Shown one piece after another: positions 22,701 through 34,653 of a DNA stretch of 64,000 nt. Within the stretch, counting starts at the first letter, position 1. The number at the start of each line of letters is the position of its first letter. Made by a program: the position numbers and the translations under genes. Source of the stretch: Myrica gale (taxonomy: Eukaryota; Streptophyta; Magnoliopsida; Fagales; Myricaceae). Location of the stretch: positions 11,493,001 through 11,557,000 of the forward strand of contig OZ005603.1 in NCBI GenBank assembly GCA_963930655.1, in the 5' to 3' direction. The notes beneath the pieces are model-generated. The model ran no database searches and was not told where the DNA came from. It worked only from the letters and a program-made list of their open reading frames with translations.

Positions 22701-24894
22701 TGAAGTTGATTTGTAACCCGTGGTCGATGTTTTGTTGTAACCCATTTAGATGTCTAGAAGAGAAAACTTGGCTCAATTGACAAACTGCAGGGTACCTTCC
22801 TAATCGATGTCAAAAGTCTTCAAACATAAACTTCTGACTATCTCCAATTTAGAGTCCTAAGTTGTTCTAGGTTTCTCTAGTCTTCAACATACAGTTGGCT
22901 CAATTGCGAAACTGCAGTGCACCTTCCAAGTTGTTCTAGGTGCCGAAAGTAGCGAAACATGAAAAGTGCCTATGGACTTCACTAAAGTTCACTTGCACTT
23001 CCCATCCATAGGTTGTAGTTTACGAGTCCAAGTTGTTTGTCAGGTCCACCGATCGGTCTTTCATATTACGGCGAAAGTTAAGATGTTACGTGGGCTACTG
23101 TCTTTTGGGGTTCAGATTCTTTCCCCCTCTCCAAAGAAGTAGAAAAGTGAAAAAAAGACCCATAAATTTTCAGTTACTATAACTCGTAATATTCGCTACT
23201 TTCGGCTATGACAGCTTGTATGACTTGTGGGCCTAACTCCATAACCAGAAGCTTCTATAAGGAGGGAGGAACTTACATCTCGAAATCTCTCTAAAATCGA
23301 GTGTTTCGTGAAACGGGAAATTGAAATAATTATTTTCTTACATTCCATGGAAAGAGACAAAGGTAATATTTGTTGCTTTGACATTTCGGAACAGAAAATT
23401 TTCATCAAGACAAACACATTCTAACATTTCAAAATTTTTGAGAAAATTTTTTAAAATTTTGACAAACGTATCCTTAAAATAAACAGAATAATAGTTCTTT
23501 GTTAAGCAAAATTCAAAATTACACTTCGGTGTGCCAGTGCCTCAATCATTGCGAAAGGTTGATGGCTTGGATTCCAAATCTTCTCTTGTATAAAGTATGA
23601 GGTTACGCTTTACGTCCTAGTTTTCTGATACCATGTGCTATGTGACGGTCTTTAAATTTGGGATGTTTGTTTGCCAAAATATTGGGAAATATTTTCAAAA
23701 TTTTGAGAATCTTTACTTTATTGAGATTTATTGGGGTTTGTGAAAAGTGAAGTGTGTAGGTGTAAAAGTTAAAAATTTTGAAGTTTGTTTGGTTTGTCCG
23801 ATTTGTTGAGACCCCAAATATTTAGGGTCTCAAACATGAAAGTGTCCACAATGGTAAAATATAAGAGAAAATAATTAAATTAAGAGATAAAATTTAAATT
23901 GTTCGATTTAAAGAACTACATCTTATAGGAAGAGTGTGGTTATAAAATACACTTGAATACTCACTAGTGTAAAAATAAGATTACAAAAATATTTTATTTA
24001 TAAAACATCGAGCCCAAAATATGAGACTCTAAGAACAGGTGTGCACTACCATAAGTGCAGAAGAGCTAGCTAGGAGGCCATTATTGAGCGGATTTGAGCA
24101 ATTTCGCAGGTAAAATCTCTTTCGAGCTTGGTCAATAGCATGATGTTTTCAGTACTTCAATCACCCATTTCCTAGAGCTTCTAAAATGCGTGTTCCCAGT
24201 AATCTCATATGTGCAAGGTAGTCAGGTTACCCCTTCTCTCCCAATTGTGTAGAAAAAATTGGTCAATAGCTTAATGTGTGAATTTCTTTATTTCCTTTCT
24301 CTTCCAATTGTGTAGAAAAAAAAAGTCACTGGACCGACGGGTTGGTATCTAACTGTAGGAGGGTAGATCATGTAAGGTGAGCTAACCAACAAGAAAAATA
24401 GGTTTGCTTCTGAAGGAAAATTAATTCCAAAGATGGGTTTATCTTATAACCTGATACATAATAAAGTTGTATCCTTAACGTTGCAAGAAATTACTCATAT
24501 ACCACGGTTACTCAGGAACAAAGAAACGGCCCAAAACACAGAGAGCTAACAAAGAAACCCGTGTTCTAGAGAGAGAGGCTATGCCTTCTCTTTAGAACTT
24601 TCCTCCTCCCCCTTAGCAGCCCCTTTTCTTCATTGTTGTCGGCGGCCGGCTCCTCCCACTGTCCCCACCTTCTTCCTCCTCTGCTTTTCCTTGTTTCTCC
24701 TCTCCTTCTCTTTCTTCCTCTCTTATTCCCTTCTATTCGGAAGCTGGACGTTTAGATCTCGATGTTTCCGTGTGTCATCGGTAGACACTGCCCTGCTTAA
24801 CGCCGTCTATTCCTCCCGACGAGCTCAACCGCACCGGTCCGACATCTTTCGGTCGGCGTGTGATGCCTCACGCGCCCCACGCGCAGTGTCTCTC
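22701..24894. other. Intergenic region with repeat debris
   Basis: No gene is seen. AT-rich stretches at 23428-23470 and 23640-23815 use the same words (aaaattttgag, gtttgtttgg) as the region's MITEs and may be degraded copies. Pyrimidine-rich, then GC-rich DNA at 24580-24890 precedes the LTR element and may derive from a LINE 5' region. Confidence 0.4.
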
Positions 24895-26089
24895 TGAAAG
24901 GATCCCCAGTGATGACATTGGAGGTGACAACCATGCGTGGGAGGATAGGTGCTGAGATGAGGCACCAATGCCACCCATGGGCACCCGTGACAAGCCCACA
25001 GCGCGCAAAAAAAGCTAGGCGCCCCAGCGCCCCTGACAAGGCATGACGCCTCACTAACGCCCATGCCTGGCATGCCAGCTAGCCGGCAGAAGACATGTCA
25101 TGACAGCACATGGCCATGCCATGACACGACGCCACATCAAGTCCTTGGCCACAAGCCAAGCCATGCAGCAGCAGCAGGCCAGCAGAAGAAGCCACAGCAA
25201 GTCCTTGGCCACCAGCCAAGTCATGCAGCCACAGTAGGCCAGCAGACAAAGGAGTGTCATGACACAGGATAGGCACCACCAGCAGCCACCACTAGTGGCG
25301 GAGCACCCCCACCCCTACCGGTACTAGGTGGGGAATGAAAGAGGAAGGTCCGGTGACCCGGAGAAGCATCACCACCCATGGTGGTGCAAGCGGCGGCGGC
25401 GCCGTCGGGACGATGACGAGATTCTAGATTGATGGAGGTATCTTAGGTATTAGTTTCCTTTCTTGTTATGATTGAATAAATTATATCTTCTAGATTTAGG
25501 GATCCTTTCATAAATTCTAGAAGATTCTTTTCCTTTATGTTTATGTTGAATTAGGCATGTAATATCAAATTTCCTTGATTCAAGGGATTTGATTTAGATT
25601 TGTTTGTGATTGTGATTTGAGTGAGTCAATTAGGGTTTGTAAGCTCTAAAGGATGTCTATATAAACACCCTTAAGAGCATTAGTTGTATTCATTCATAAA
25701 AGTAGAGTCTTGGAGAGTCTGAGTGCTTTTGGGGTGAGATTTGGCCAAGCATAGGCAAATATATGCTAATTCGGTTTCAAGGCTAATAACCTTGTTACTT
25801 GGGATTCATTCTAGGCTAATAACCTAGATTGGGTACCCGTTCTTGGGCTAATTAACCCTTGATCGGGATTGTTCTTGTTCTTGTGGTCTTTGGGCTAATT
25901 AACCCTTAACCACGTTCTTCGTGTTCATCAATAAACATCACGAGCATTCTCCATTTTGAGTGTTAGATCCTATATAAACAGCTCGTGTGTTATAGATAAC
26001 AATTTAGGAGGATCGATTGGGGTGATCGGGTTCGAATCACATGGCGGGAGTTGGTGTTGTTATGGTGGCCTAGACCGGGGTCCCTAACA
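24895..26089 (+). repeat. 5' LTR of the Gypsy element
   Basis: It begins TGAAAGGATC and ends ...CCTAACA directly before the primer-binding region, about 1195 bp. A TATA-like tatataa sits at 25658-25664, followed by the presumed R region. A 60-bp unit beginning gtccttggccac is present twice in tandem (25141 and 25201) but once in the 3' LTR. About 44 bp near 24998-25014 is missing relative to the 3' LTR. Confidence 0.8.
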
Positions 26090-26090
26090 A

Positions 26091-26108
26091 AATGGTGCTT
26101 TCATTAAG
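26091..26108 (+). other. Primer-binding region of the Gypsy element
   Basis: aatggtgctttcattaag lies immediately after the 5' LTR, where the tRNA primer anneals. TGGTGCTTTCAT-type sequences are common in plant Gypsy elements; the tRNA species is not assigned here. Confidence 0.55.
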
Positions 26109-27045
26109 AGGTGCTTGAAGATTTCATTGAAATGAGTTGCTTGAAGCATGAAGATCTTCAAGAGGTAAACACGAGCCTACATTACTTTGATTAAGTTTCT
26201 TTGGATTAATTCGATTGGAAAGTTGTTTTTGTGATTGGAGTTCATACTTGAGGAGGGGTTCAATCTTCATTTTGGAGAGAACCCAAGGTTGGAAGTTGTT
26301 CGTTCTTACCGAGTTCTTGAGTGAAGGGAGGGGTTCAATCTTCTTTTGGAGAGAACCCAAGGTCGGAAGTTGTTCGTGCCAAGTTTTTTTGAAGGGAGGG
26401 GTTCGATCTTCATTTTGGAGAGAATCCAAGGTCCGACTTGTTGTTGCAGCCAAGTATTGCAATGGAGGCAGCATCGAGTTCACTCACTTCCAACAAAGAC
26501 CAGTTCAAAGCCTTGGAGTCATCAACTCTATGGCTGAAAGACAAGATGATGGAGACATCCATAACCATGGGTGACATGCAAGGAGCCTTAGCCAGAGTTA
26601 CCATGGCCACTGAAGAGAATAGGAGAGCGGTGGATGGGATGAGGCAAGACCTACAAGCGGCATTGACGAGACTTGGTAGGGAGCCAAGTGGAGGCAACCA
26701 TGTAGAAGCCGCAAGGATGGAGGATGCTCAGCTCATCGATGGAAGAGAAACACATCTATCCATGTCCACGAGAGGGGAGCCTCAACCAAGACAACAACTT
26801 AGAGTGGGTGGACGTGTGGAGAATGAGCATGAAGTAGTCAAGAGATGGCTACATATGGAGTCCAACCATGGCGATGATGACCATGGAAGATCGGAAAATA
26901 GAGTTGGAGGAAGTCGGTATAGGGAGGAGAGATCCTATGGCCGAGCCTATGAAGATGTTAGATGGTGTGAAGGCCGCGGAGTGATCATGACCACTATGAT
27001 CGTGATGGTGGTGATAGTGAGGGAAATCGGTTTCATAACCGAGGA

Positions 27046-27198
27046 CTTAGGAGACAACACTATCATAGAGGTGATCATGATAGAGACGTGGGAGATGGAA
27101 ATTGGTTTCACAACCGAGGACCTAGGATGCCGAAGATCGAGTTCCCGAAGTTCGGTGGAGGTGACCCCCATGAATGGCTTGATAAGGCGGATCACTAC
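27046..27198 (+). repeat. Left arm of a 153-bp inverted repeat in gag
   Basis: Its reverse complement is at 27295-27447. The arms begin cttaggagacaac and end gatcactac. This arm is the sense copy that encodes the capsid start. Confidence 0.9.
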
Positions 27199-27294
27199 TT
27201 CCATTTGTATGAAGTACCGAGAGAAGAAAGAGTTACCACCGCGTGTTTCTACCTTGAAGGCAAAGTAGAAACATTAGTAAGGGGTTGGTCGGAG

Positions 27295-27447
27295 GTAGTG
27301 ATCCGCCTTATCAAGCCATTCATGGGGGTCACCTCCACCGAACTTCGGGAACTCGATCTTCGGCATCCTAGGTCCTCGGTTGTGAAACCAATTTCCATCT
27401 CCCACGTCTCTATCATGATCACCTCTATGATAGTGTTGTCTCCTAAG
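27295..27447 (-). repeat. Right, inverted arm of the 153-bp repeat
   Basis: An antisense copy of 27046-27198 with no difference seen by eye. It is joined on its left to a 26-bp patch (27269-27294) that is also identical to 27585-27610. Confidence 0.9.
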
Positions 27448-28525
27448 GCTCGGATGAACGGCTTTTGAGAGGGAGTTGCTCATGCAATTTGAGCCCTCAC
27501 CCATTGTCAACCATCATGGCCAATTGGCCAAGCTCAAGCAGGAGGGCAAGGTGCGTGCCTATGTGGAGGAGTTTCGACAACTCCAAACATTAGTAAGGGG
27601 TTGGTCGGAGGAGACACTCATTGGCACTTTTGTGGATGGGCTAAAGCCGTGGATAGTTAAAGAGCTGAAGTTGAAGCATCCCACCAGATTGCAAAAAGCA
27701 ATGAGGATGGCCAAGATCCTTGAGGATAGCCACCGATTTGAGAAGATGCGTGACAAAGAAGAAGCGGCTAGCGAGGAAGAGAAACCCTTGCAATCCGAGA
27801 TACCTTTGAAGGACAAGGAGGTGGTTGAAAAGTCATGCAAGAAGAAGAATGACCTACTGAAGCTTAGCCGGGAGGAGCGTGCTGAGTACCTCAGAAAGCG
27901 GATGTGCTTCAAGTATGTAGATAAGTGGAGTCCTGACCACCAATGCAAGAAGGGAAAGCTCATGCTCATGATTGATGAAGAAGAATCGAGTGAGGAGCAT
28001 GGCTATGTGGAGCACTCGAGTGATAGTGAGTTGAGCCTTAGTGTCATGACCGGCATTGGGAGAAACTCAACCCTGACATTCATGGCTTCGATGGGCAAGC
28101 ACGAGGTCACCTTGTTGGTGGATAGTGGGTCTACCCACAACTTCATCAACATCCACCTTGTTACTAAGGCGGACTTGCATGGAGAGGAGATAGAGGTCTT
28201 TGAAGTAAAGCTTGCCAACGGTGAGAAGATGAGATGCCATCAGATGGTAAAGGCGGCTCACATTGATGTCCAAGGTATGAGTATAGTTGCTGACTTATAT
28301 ATACTTGCCTTGGAGGAGTTAGATGTGATTTTGGGTGATGCATGGTTAAAAAGTACTAGCAAAATCACACTTGACTATGGTGGAAGAAGTATGAAGTTCA
28401 CCCTGGGCGGTAGAGTTGCTACTTGGAGCATGGGTGGGCTACCTAGTGAGGAGATGGTTTGGGAGGACGATGGCATGACTTTCAGAAATTCAAAGATTAG
28501 CCTTGGGGTCAAGGGTACTCTTTAT

Positions 28526-28536
28526 GGAAGGGGGAA
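28526..28536 (+). other. Polypurine tract
   Basis: tggaagggggaa lies immediately before the TGAAAGG start of the 3' LTR. It is the expected plus-strand primer site and fixes the LTR 5' border. Confidence 0.75.
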
Positions 28537-29032
28537 TGAAAGGATCCCCAGTGATGACATGAGCGGTAACAGCCATGCGTGGGAGGATAGGTGCCGAGAT
28601 GAGGCACCAATGCCACCCATGGACATCCGTGACAAGCCCACAGCGCGCGCGGCGACAACACCACAGCCATGCCATGACATCAGCGCACGCGCGCAAGCTA
28701 GGCGTCCCAGCGCCCCTGACAAGGCATGACGCCTTACCAACGCCCATGTCTGGCATGCCAGCCAGCCGGCAGCAGACATGCCATGACACGGTGCCACAAC
28801 AAGTCCTTGGCCACTAGCCAAGCCATGCAGCCACAGCAGGCCAGCAGACAAAGGAGTGCCATGACACAGGATGACCACCACCAGCAGCCACCACCAGTGG
28901 CAGAGCACTACCACCCCTAGGTGGGGAATGAAAGAGGAAGGTCCGAGGACCCGGAGGAGCATCACCACCCATGGTGGTGCAAGCGGCAGCGGCGCCGCGG
29001 ACGACGACGGACGAGGACGAGATTCTGGATTG
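28537..29032 (+). repeat. Truncated 3' LTR of the Gypsy element
   Basis: It aligns with the first 530 or so bases of the 5' LTR, up to gattctggattg, then similarity stops abruptly, leaving about 496 of 1195 bp. It lacks the TATA and R/U5 part. The adjoining sequence is unrelated to the LTR. Confidence 0.8.
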
Positions 29033-29317
29033 TTGTTGCTTAGTTTGTGTGGCTGTGTTGTGTTGTTGTTTCCGGCTCCTGCGTGGGTCTTCCCGATCTC
29101 TTGTGGATCTGTTCTGCCCTATAGGCGCTGCTGTAGCAGGTTGTGGTATGCTCTTTGTTGGCTAACATAGGTCCTGGTAACTCTTGTTACTGAGTCCAGT
29201 CACCGCTCCCTCTGCCCTGCATGGAGCATATAATGGCTTCTCCGATCCTTTTATGGGTCCCGCCGGCTGTATTCGTTTGGTTGTAATTTAGGTCCTTTGA
29301 ACCGTGATTAAAAAAAA
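29033..29317 (+). mobile_element. Possible LINE 3' tail joined to the broken LTR
   Basis: This GT-rich segment lacks open frames and ends gaaccgtgattaaaaaaaaaga. A short A-run closing a T/G-rich 3' UTR suggests a LINE 3' end, but no coding domain is left to prove it. Confidence 0.35.
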
Positions 29318-32300
29318 AGAAACAAAACATCTACAACTTCCAAAAAGAGGAAGAATCAGAAATGATTAGAGTTACGTTCTTATATTTATTTATTTTTTAT
29401 ATATTCTTTTAACACTTTGAGCGTCATATTTTATCTTTTTCAATTCTTTTATTTTTATATATTGTTATGTATTTTATTATTAAGTGTCTTTTTCAAGATT
29501 TGTATTTATCAAATGTTAAAATTAAACGACAAATGCTAAATAAATTGTAGGGTACATGCTAGAATCTCATGAAGCCAAATTTTAATACAAAAGCCGCACT
29601 ACACTTATGAGATCAATTGACAAGAATAATAGCTTGGGACAGGAGTTTTAGTTTGGTCCCGATTAAAAGTCGCAATTTGTTTGGAACCGGCTAATTAATC
29701 TTCTCTAAATATTCCCAGTAACGTTGAAAATACTTATACGAAATGAGTTGCGGCGGGTAGAATGTGATGCGACTACTCGCAATAATTAGGCTTCGGGAAT
29801 AGATAAAATGAAAAATGGTAGCCAATCAAGTAGCTCCGATTTGGGACAAAAGTACAAGCAATCTGGTTAATTTCCATGTTGTTATATCAACAAGTAACAT
29901 CTTCGATAGAGACAAAAGCCGGAGCTTACATGCTTTCATGATCTTCCTTAGCCGGCCCACATGGGGCCATGGAATGAATGTTAATTTGCGTCTCAAAAAT
30001 CAAGGGGAATTTTGACAAAAAGGTGTAAGTGTGATACCGATGAACCTTGCAATACTCGCAAATAATTCAGGAGCAATTAAAGAGCCACCCTAGTTACTCA
30101 ATTGAGTAATTAAAGAGCCAGCTTGGTACTGATTTAAAGTTACTTCCGAATAAAATAACGACCAATTCACCCAATAATTTTCGAGAATTTTCTAAGAATT
30201 TGTCGCTCGCGACCTTAATAGTCTAAATGTTCTGTCTATTTCTAATTCACGTCTCAAATTAAGTCATCTTGGGTCTTTCTCTTTTATAAAGTTAGGATGG
30301 TCAACTGTTTAACAAATTCTCTTATAGTGTTTTTTTAAACCCTAGTTATTGTTGGAGATCTCAACAAACTCACTTATAGTCTTTTTCTAAACCCTAGCTA
30401 TTGTTAGAGATCTCAATTCTTGGTCTGAGGATCACATTAAAAATTCTTTTTTATGATTTCCTTTATATTCTGTTATTTCGAATTTTGAGATTTTATAAAT
30501 TGCGATGATGTTCATCAACATATCACAATTAAGCTCTGAAAAGATAAGATTGATTTATAAAATTCTTTTTGCTAACAATTAATTGCTTATCGTTCCTTCC
30601 ACAATCCATCATGTTATATTCCACATGAGCCAATAGTACGAGAATAATACCACTGATTAAATCCTTAGCTCATATAATTTTTAATTTTCAATTTGTAACC
30701 TATTGGACTCCTAAATTGTTTCAAAAATAATTTCAGAAATAAATATATATATATTAACTTAATTTTTTTTCACAAAATCTCATTGGCCAATGATTTCTTT
30801 TCGAATCCAACACTATACATATATAATGAATATACTAAGAGATTGATGGATTCCGTATTGAACATTTATATAAATCTATTTATTATACACAAGACCTAAC
30901 GTTGTAAATAATTGACCCGAAAAAATCATCACCAAATGACTCGATCAAAGTATAATTACACAACAAACAAACATGTATAAACCCCTAAGGTCTAAGGATA
31001 CTTTATGCTAATTATGTTGAATACCATTCTCTCCATGAGTGATTACTTTTGGAAAAAGTTCATGTTTGATTCATGTTTAATGCATGTACTCTTATAGTGC
31101 ACCTACTCGTTTGCTTGAGTTTAACACTTCAATAACGGAGTCTATCATCCTATTCAATAAAGACACAACAAGTGCAGACATATTTATACATAAACGTTTA
31201 TCACGGTCTAGAACACGTCAAGTTAGCAAAGATTCGAAAAATCATACTCTTTCGCCTTTGATTCCTTAATCATTATATTTCAACAAAATACCCAACAATA
31301 ACTAAAGCAATAAATACATGTGATAACCGAATAAAATTAATAAATAATTATTTCATAAGTTTGCCAAATAATTAGTTTCGAAGACATATTCCTAATGGTG
31401 GTTTCTTCATACTTTCACTACGAATTTTACTTCTCTTTTTGGTGTGTTTGAATATAACCCTAAATAATGGATTTTCTTCCTCTGTTTTAGCCATGCATTC
31501 TGAATTATGTCATTGGGTTTTATTTTTGTGCGGTTGTTTTTAATAAATTTTGAACAAATATTCATACGCGTAAAATTGTTCCTTAACGTAAGGGTGAGTA
31601 CCGGAATGACCAATTCCACATCCGTTCCCTTACACACCAAAATGCAATTTTGTTTTCCGATTCGACATGTGAACTTTTGGACATATGTTTTTGGTGCCCT
31701 AATGAACTAAAAATGTGTTTTGGACCGAATTTTTGGAAGAATTTTCTATTGTTCATCATAAATTAACAATAAATGTAATCATTAATCCAAAATCTAAATT
31801 CTAAAATAAAAATTCAAGCAAATTTCATATGTTATACTTTATTTTGAGCTCTATTAAAAAAATTGAAACCGGAAATTTCGTTATTTTTTAGTTATTCATC
31901 ATAAATTAACAATAAATGTAATATATTCATCAAAAATCTAGATTCTAAAATAAACATTCAATCAAATTCCATATGTTATACTTTGTTTTGAGCATTATTT
32001 TTATTTTATTGTTTTAGAAAATTGGAACTGAAAATTCGGTAATTTCGCGGGAATTTCCAGTTCCTGTTCTGATTCTAGAAATTGCCAAAAAAATGACTTA
32101 TGGTTTAGGTTTCGGTATATGTTAGAACCGGAATCGGATTTTCAAAATCAGAAGTGGAACTGGAAATTCCGATTCTTACCAGAATTTTTGCCCACCCTTA
32201 CCTCAACACAATAGCTGGCTCACTTTTTAAAGCGATGAACTCGATAATTTAAGCATGTATAATTATTAACAGTCTAAGATTGTTGAGCAACATGTCTAGT

Positions 32301-33630
32301 TGGTATATATTTCAGTTCTCACTGGCTTGCCTTCAAGAAAATAAATAAACCATCAACTTACTCGATCGAAGGACTAGATTTTTTTATCCTCTCATTAAAT
32401 GGATAATCAAAGTAAATTGTTAGATAATATAAGTCAAATATTAAAATTTATCTCTTTCTAATAGTTTAAAATTTTTATATAAGGGATAGTCCACACGGTA
32501 TTAGAGCTACGATTATGTGTTCGAAACCTAACTCAACACAGACACATATTTTAATTAAGTATTACACAATGTTGAGTTTAATTAAAGGGGTCCCATACAC
32601 GTACGTGAGAAGAGAAAAAAGTTTTCTGTGTTCGAAAATCTAAAGTTTTCTTTTAATTGGTACATATTTACAATAAAAAAAAAAGAGAGAAAGAAAACCA
32701 CATACAGTTAAGATAAAACAAAAGTGAAAACACAATTTTCACACGTCCTGTTTGCAAGAGTGGTCACCAGCGGCAAGCGTACATCCAAGTCGATGAAGGA
32801 TGCCTGGATCACGAGGATAAGTCAGAAGTCTTACATTCGAAGAGTCATTGTTCGAGTGATTGAAACCCTTTCGCGAAACGCTTTTGACAAGTTGATGCTG
32901 TTGTGCAATCCGAAAGAAGCATTTATATCCATTGTAGGTAAGATTTTTAACTCTTCTAGAAAAAAAAAGGTAAGATTTTTAACTCCCATTTCCTATAAAC
33001 TGCATTATTGTGAATGTGATGTCAGGCATATTCATGATCACCCGCAAGTCATTTCAAAGAAGTGCACAAAAATCTTTAGTTGTAACTGGGCACCAATTAG
33101 GAAACTTCCAGAGTATTATCAAGTAGGCTAAAGTAACGGCCTTGCCGAACCCGGCTCACAAGGATCATTGCTTTATCGATCGATTCAGTCTTCTCATCAG
33201 TTAGCTAGAAAATAAAGCTGGGTATACCGATCTCAAGTGTGTGTTTAATGGAGTTGGGAGTTAGAATGCCGAAAGCAAACAAGAAGACTAGAGGGCCCAG
33301 AATTAAGTGGATAAGTATGCCTCCAATAGGAATCGGATCTTTGGGAGTATCTACCATTACCCTTGTAGGTGCCCTTTACTCAGAGTTGAGGCAAAAGATG
33401 AAAAGGAGTGGTGGGTTCTAATAAGGATAGGAAAATGCATGCCACCTGCTCGCTAGCTCGTCAGTGTTTTTTTGCCTAACATCGAAGTTCTGAGTTTGGA
33501 GAGAACAAAAGCTTGCCAGCTTGGGTTGTGGGAAACAATCAGGGTAGAGAATACTCATTGTGAAGGTATCAAGTCTACAACCACATGGGCAGTCTTAAAG
33601 ACATACATGGAGAAAATGAAATTATTTTAG
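29318..33630. other. AT-rich intergenic region
   Basis: No gene is supported. Two local tandem duplications occur: about 52 bp around 30315-30415 (aaaccctag[t/c]tattgtt twice) and 143 bp at 31754-32040. Open stretches at 32724-33131 and 33239-33421 show no domain that I recognise. Confidence 0.5.
31754..32040. repeat. 143-bp tandem duplication
   Basis: Copies start at catcataaattaacaataa (31754 and 31897) and share the order aaaatctaaattctaaaata, catatgttatactt and ttttgagc. They differ by scattered substitutions. Confidence 0.8.
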
Positions 33631-33869
33631 GGTCCGTTTGTTTAGTTGTAAAGCATTTATTTTAGTAAAGCAGTTTCTAATTCATTATGTTTTAGTAAAG
33701 TATTATAATTTTCCGTATTTGGTTATTACATCAAATATATTTTTTGAAACTATTTTTCAATATTTTTGACGTATGTTATAATTTTCAAAATTTTATATGA
33801 TTAATAAACTTAATTTTTAACGTCAATTTAAAATAAAATAAAATAAAATTTTTGAGAGTAATAAAAGGG

Positions 33870-34650
33870 TTGGGTTCCTTTGAATTTTTTGGTTTCGGTT
33901 TAGAAACCTGAATAATAACCTTTTTTTTTCGGGTTCGTGTTTCAAAACCCGCTCTCGACCACGAAAAAAACTAAAACCATCGGGTCTGGTTCCTTTGAAT
34001 ACTTGAGTTTCGGGTTAGAGACGTGAACTCGAACCTGATTTTTCTCGGGTTCATGTTTCAAAACCCGACCCGACACTGAAAAAGCTAAAACCATTGGGGT
34101 TGGGTTCTTTTGAGTGATTTAGTTTCGGGTTAGAGACGCGAACACAAACCTGATTTTTCTCGAGTTCATATTTCAAAACCCAACTCGACCCTCAAAAGAA
34201 GCTAAAACCGTTGGGGTTGGGTTCTTTTGAATGATTTAGTTTCGGGTGAGAGACACGAACACGAATCTGATTTTTCTTGGGTTCATATTTCAAAACCCGA
34301 CTCGACCCTAAAAAAAAGCTAAAACCGTTGGGGTTGGGTTCTTTTGAATGATTTAGTTTCGGGTGAGAGACACGAACACGAATCTGATTTTTCTCGGGTT
34401 CATATTTCAAAACCCGACTCGACCCTGAAAAAAAGCTAAAACCGTTGGGGTTGGGTTCTTTTGAATGATTTAGTTTCGGGTTACAGACGCGAACACGAGT
34501 ATGATTTTTCTCGGGTTTATATTTCAAAACCCGACCTCGAAAAAAGCTAAAACCATCGAGGTCGGGTTATTTTGAATGATGTGGTTTTGGGTTAAAGACA
34601 CGAACACTAACTTGATTTTTCTCAGGTTCATGTTTCAAAACTCAACCTTG
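33870..34650. repeat. Satellite-like tandem array, 117-bp unit
   Basis: About six to seven head-to-tail copies contain ggttgggttcttttgaatg, tttcgggt, cacgaacac and catatttcaaaacccg. The period is about 117 bp, a multiple of three, so the minus strand at 34192-34527 stays open and reads as a 39-residue repeat. The outer copies are more diverged than the central ones. Confidence 0.9.
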
Positions 34651-34653
34651 ATC

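Larger units (their letters stand above)
26463..28536 (+). pseudogene. Gypsy gag-protease remnant
   Basis: The N-terminal gag-like part starts at 26463 (MEAASSSLTSNKDQFKALES) with helical, charged sequence. The frame is lost near 26975. The capsid core appears in another frame (FPKFGGGDPHEWLDKADHYF, 27135-27200), is interrupted by the inverted insert, and resumes at 27480 (MQFEPSPIVNHHGQLAKLKQ) through the charged linker. The zinc knuckle at about 27904 has Tyr where its second Cys should be. The retropepsin active site is intact (DSGSTHNF, DSG at 28121-28129). The protein runs directly into the polypurine tract and 3' LTR, with no polymerase. It would act in particle assembly if functional; it is clearly defective. 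Confidence 0.8.
24895..29032 (+). mobile_element. Non-autonomous Ty3/Gypsy LTR retrotransposon
   Basis: Order: 5' LTR (24895-26089), primer-binding region, gag-protease remnant, polypurine tract, and truncated 3' LTR (28537-29032). Both LTR copies begin TGAAAGGATCCCCAGTGATG. Gag and an aspartic protease are present; reverse transcriptase, RNase H and integrase are missing, as the polypurine tract follows the protease region directly. Frameshifts, a damaged zinc knuckle and a 153-bp inverted self-copy make gag non-functional. No target duplication can be checked because the 3' LTR is cut. Confidence 0.85.

Noticed and set aside
24797-25279. Several overlapping ORFs rich in His, Cys and Trp
   Set aside because: They lie within or beside the LTR, overlap on both strands, and reflect GC-rich repetitive composition.
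26438-27268. 276-aa plus-strand ORF as an intact gag
   Set aside because: After about 26975 it runs in the wrong frame; the capsid motifs continue in another frame, so this is a frameshift product.
32724-33131. 135-aa ORF
   Set aside because: No recognisable domain, splice-site context or promoter; the surrounding sequence is AT-rich intergenic.
34192-34527. Minus-strand 111-aa ORF with a 39-residue repeat
   Set aside because: It is the translation of a 117-bp satellite array; the frame is open because the unit length is a multiple of three. There is no promoter, no outside similarity, and it breaks in the flanking copies.
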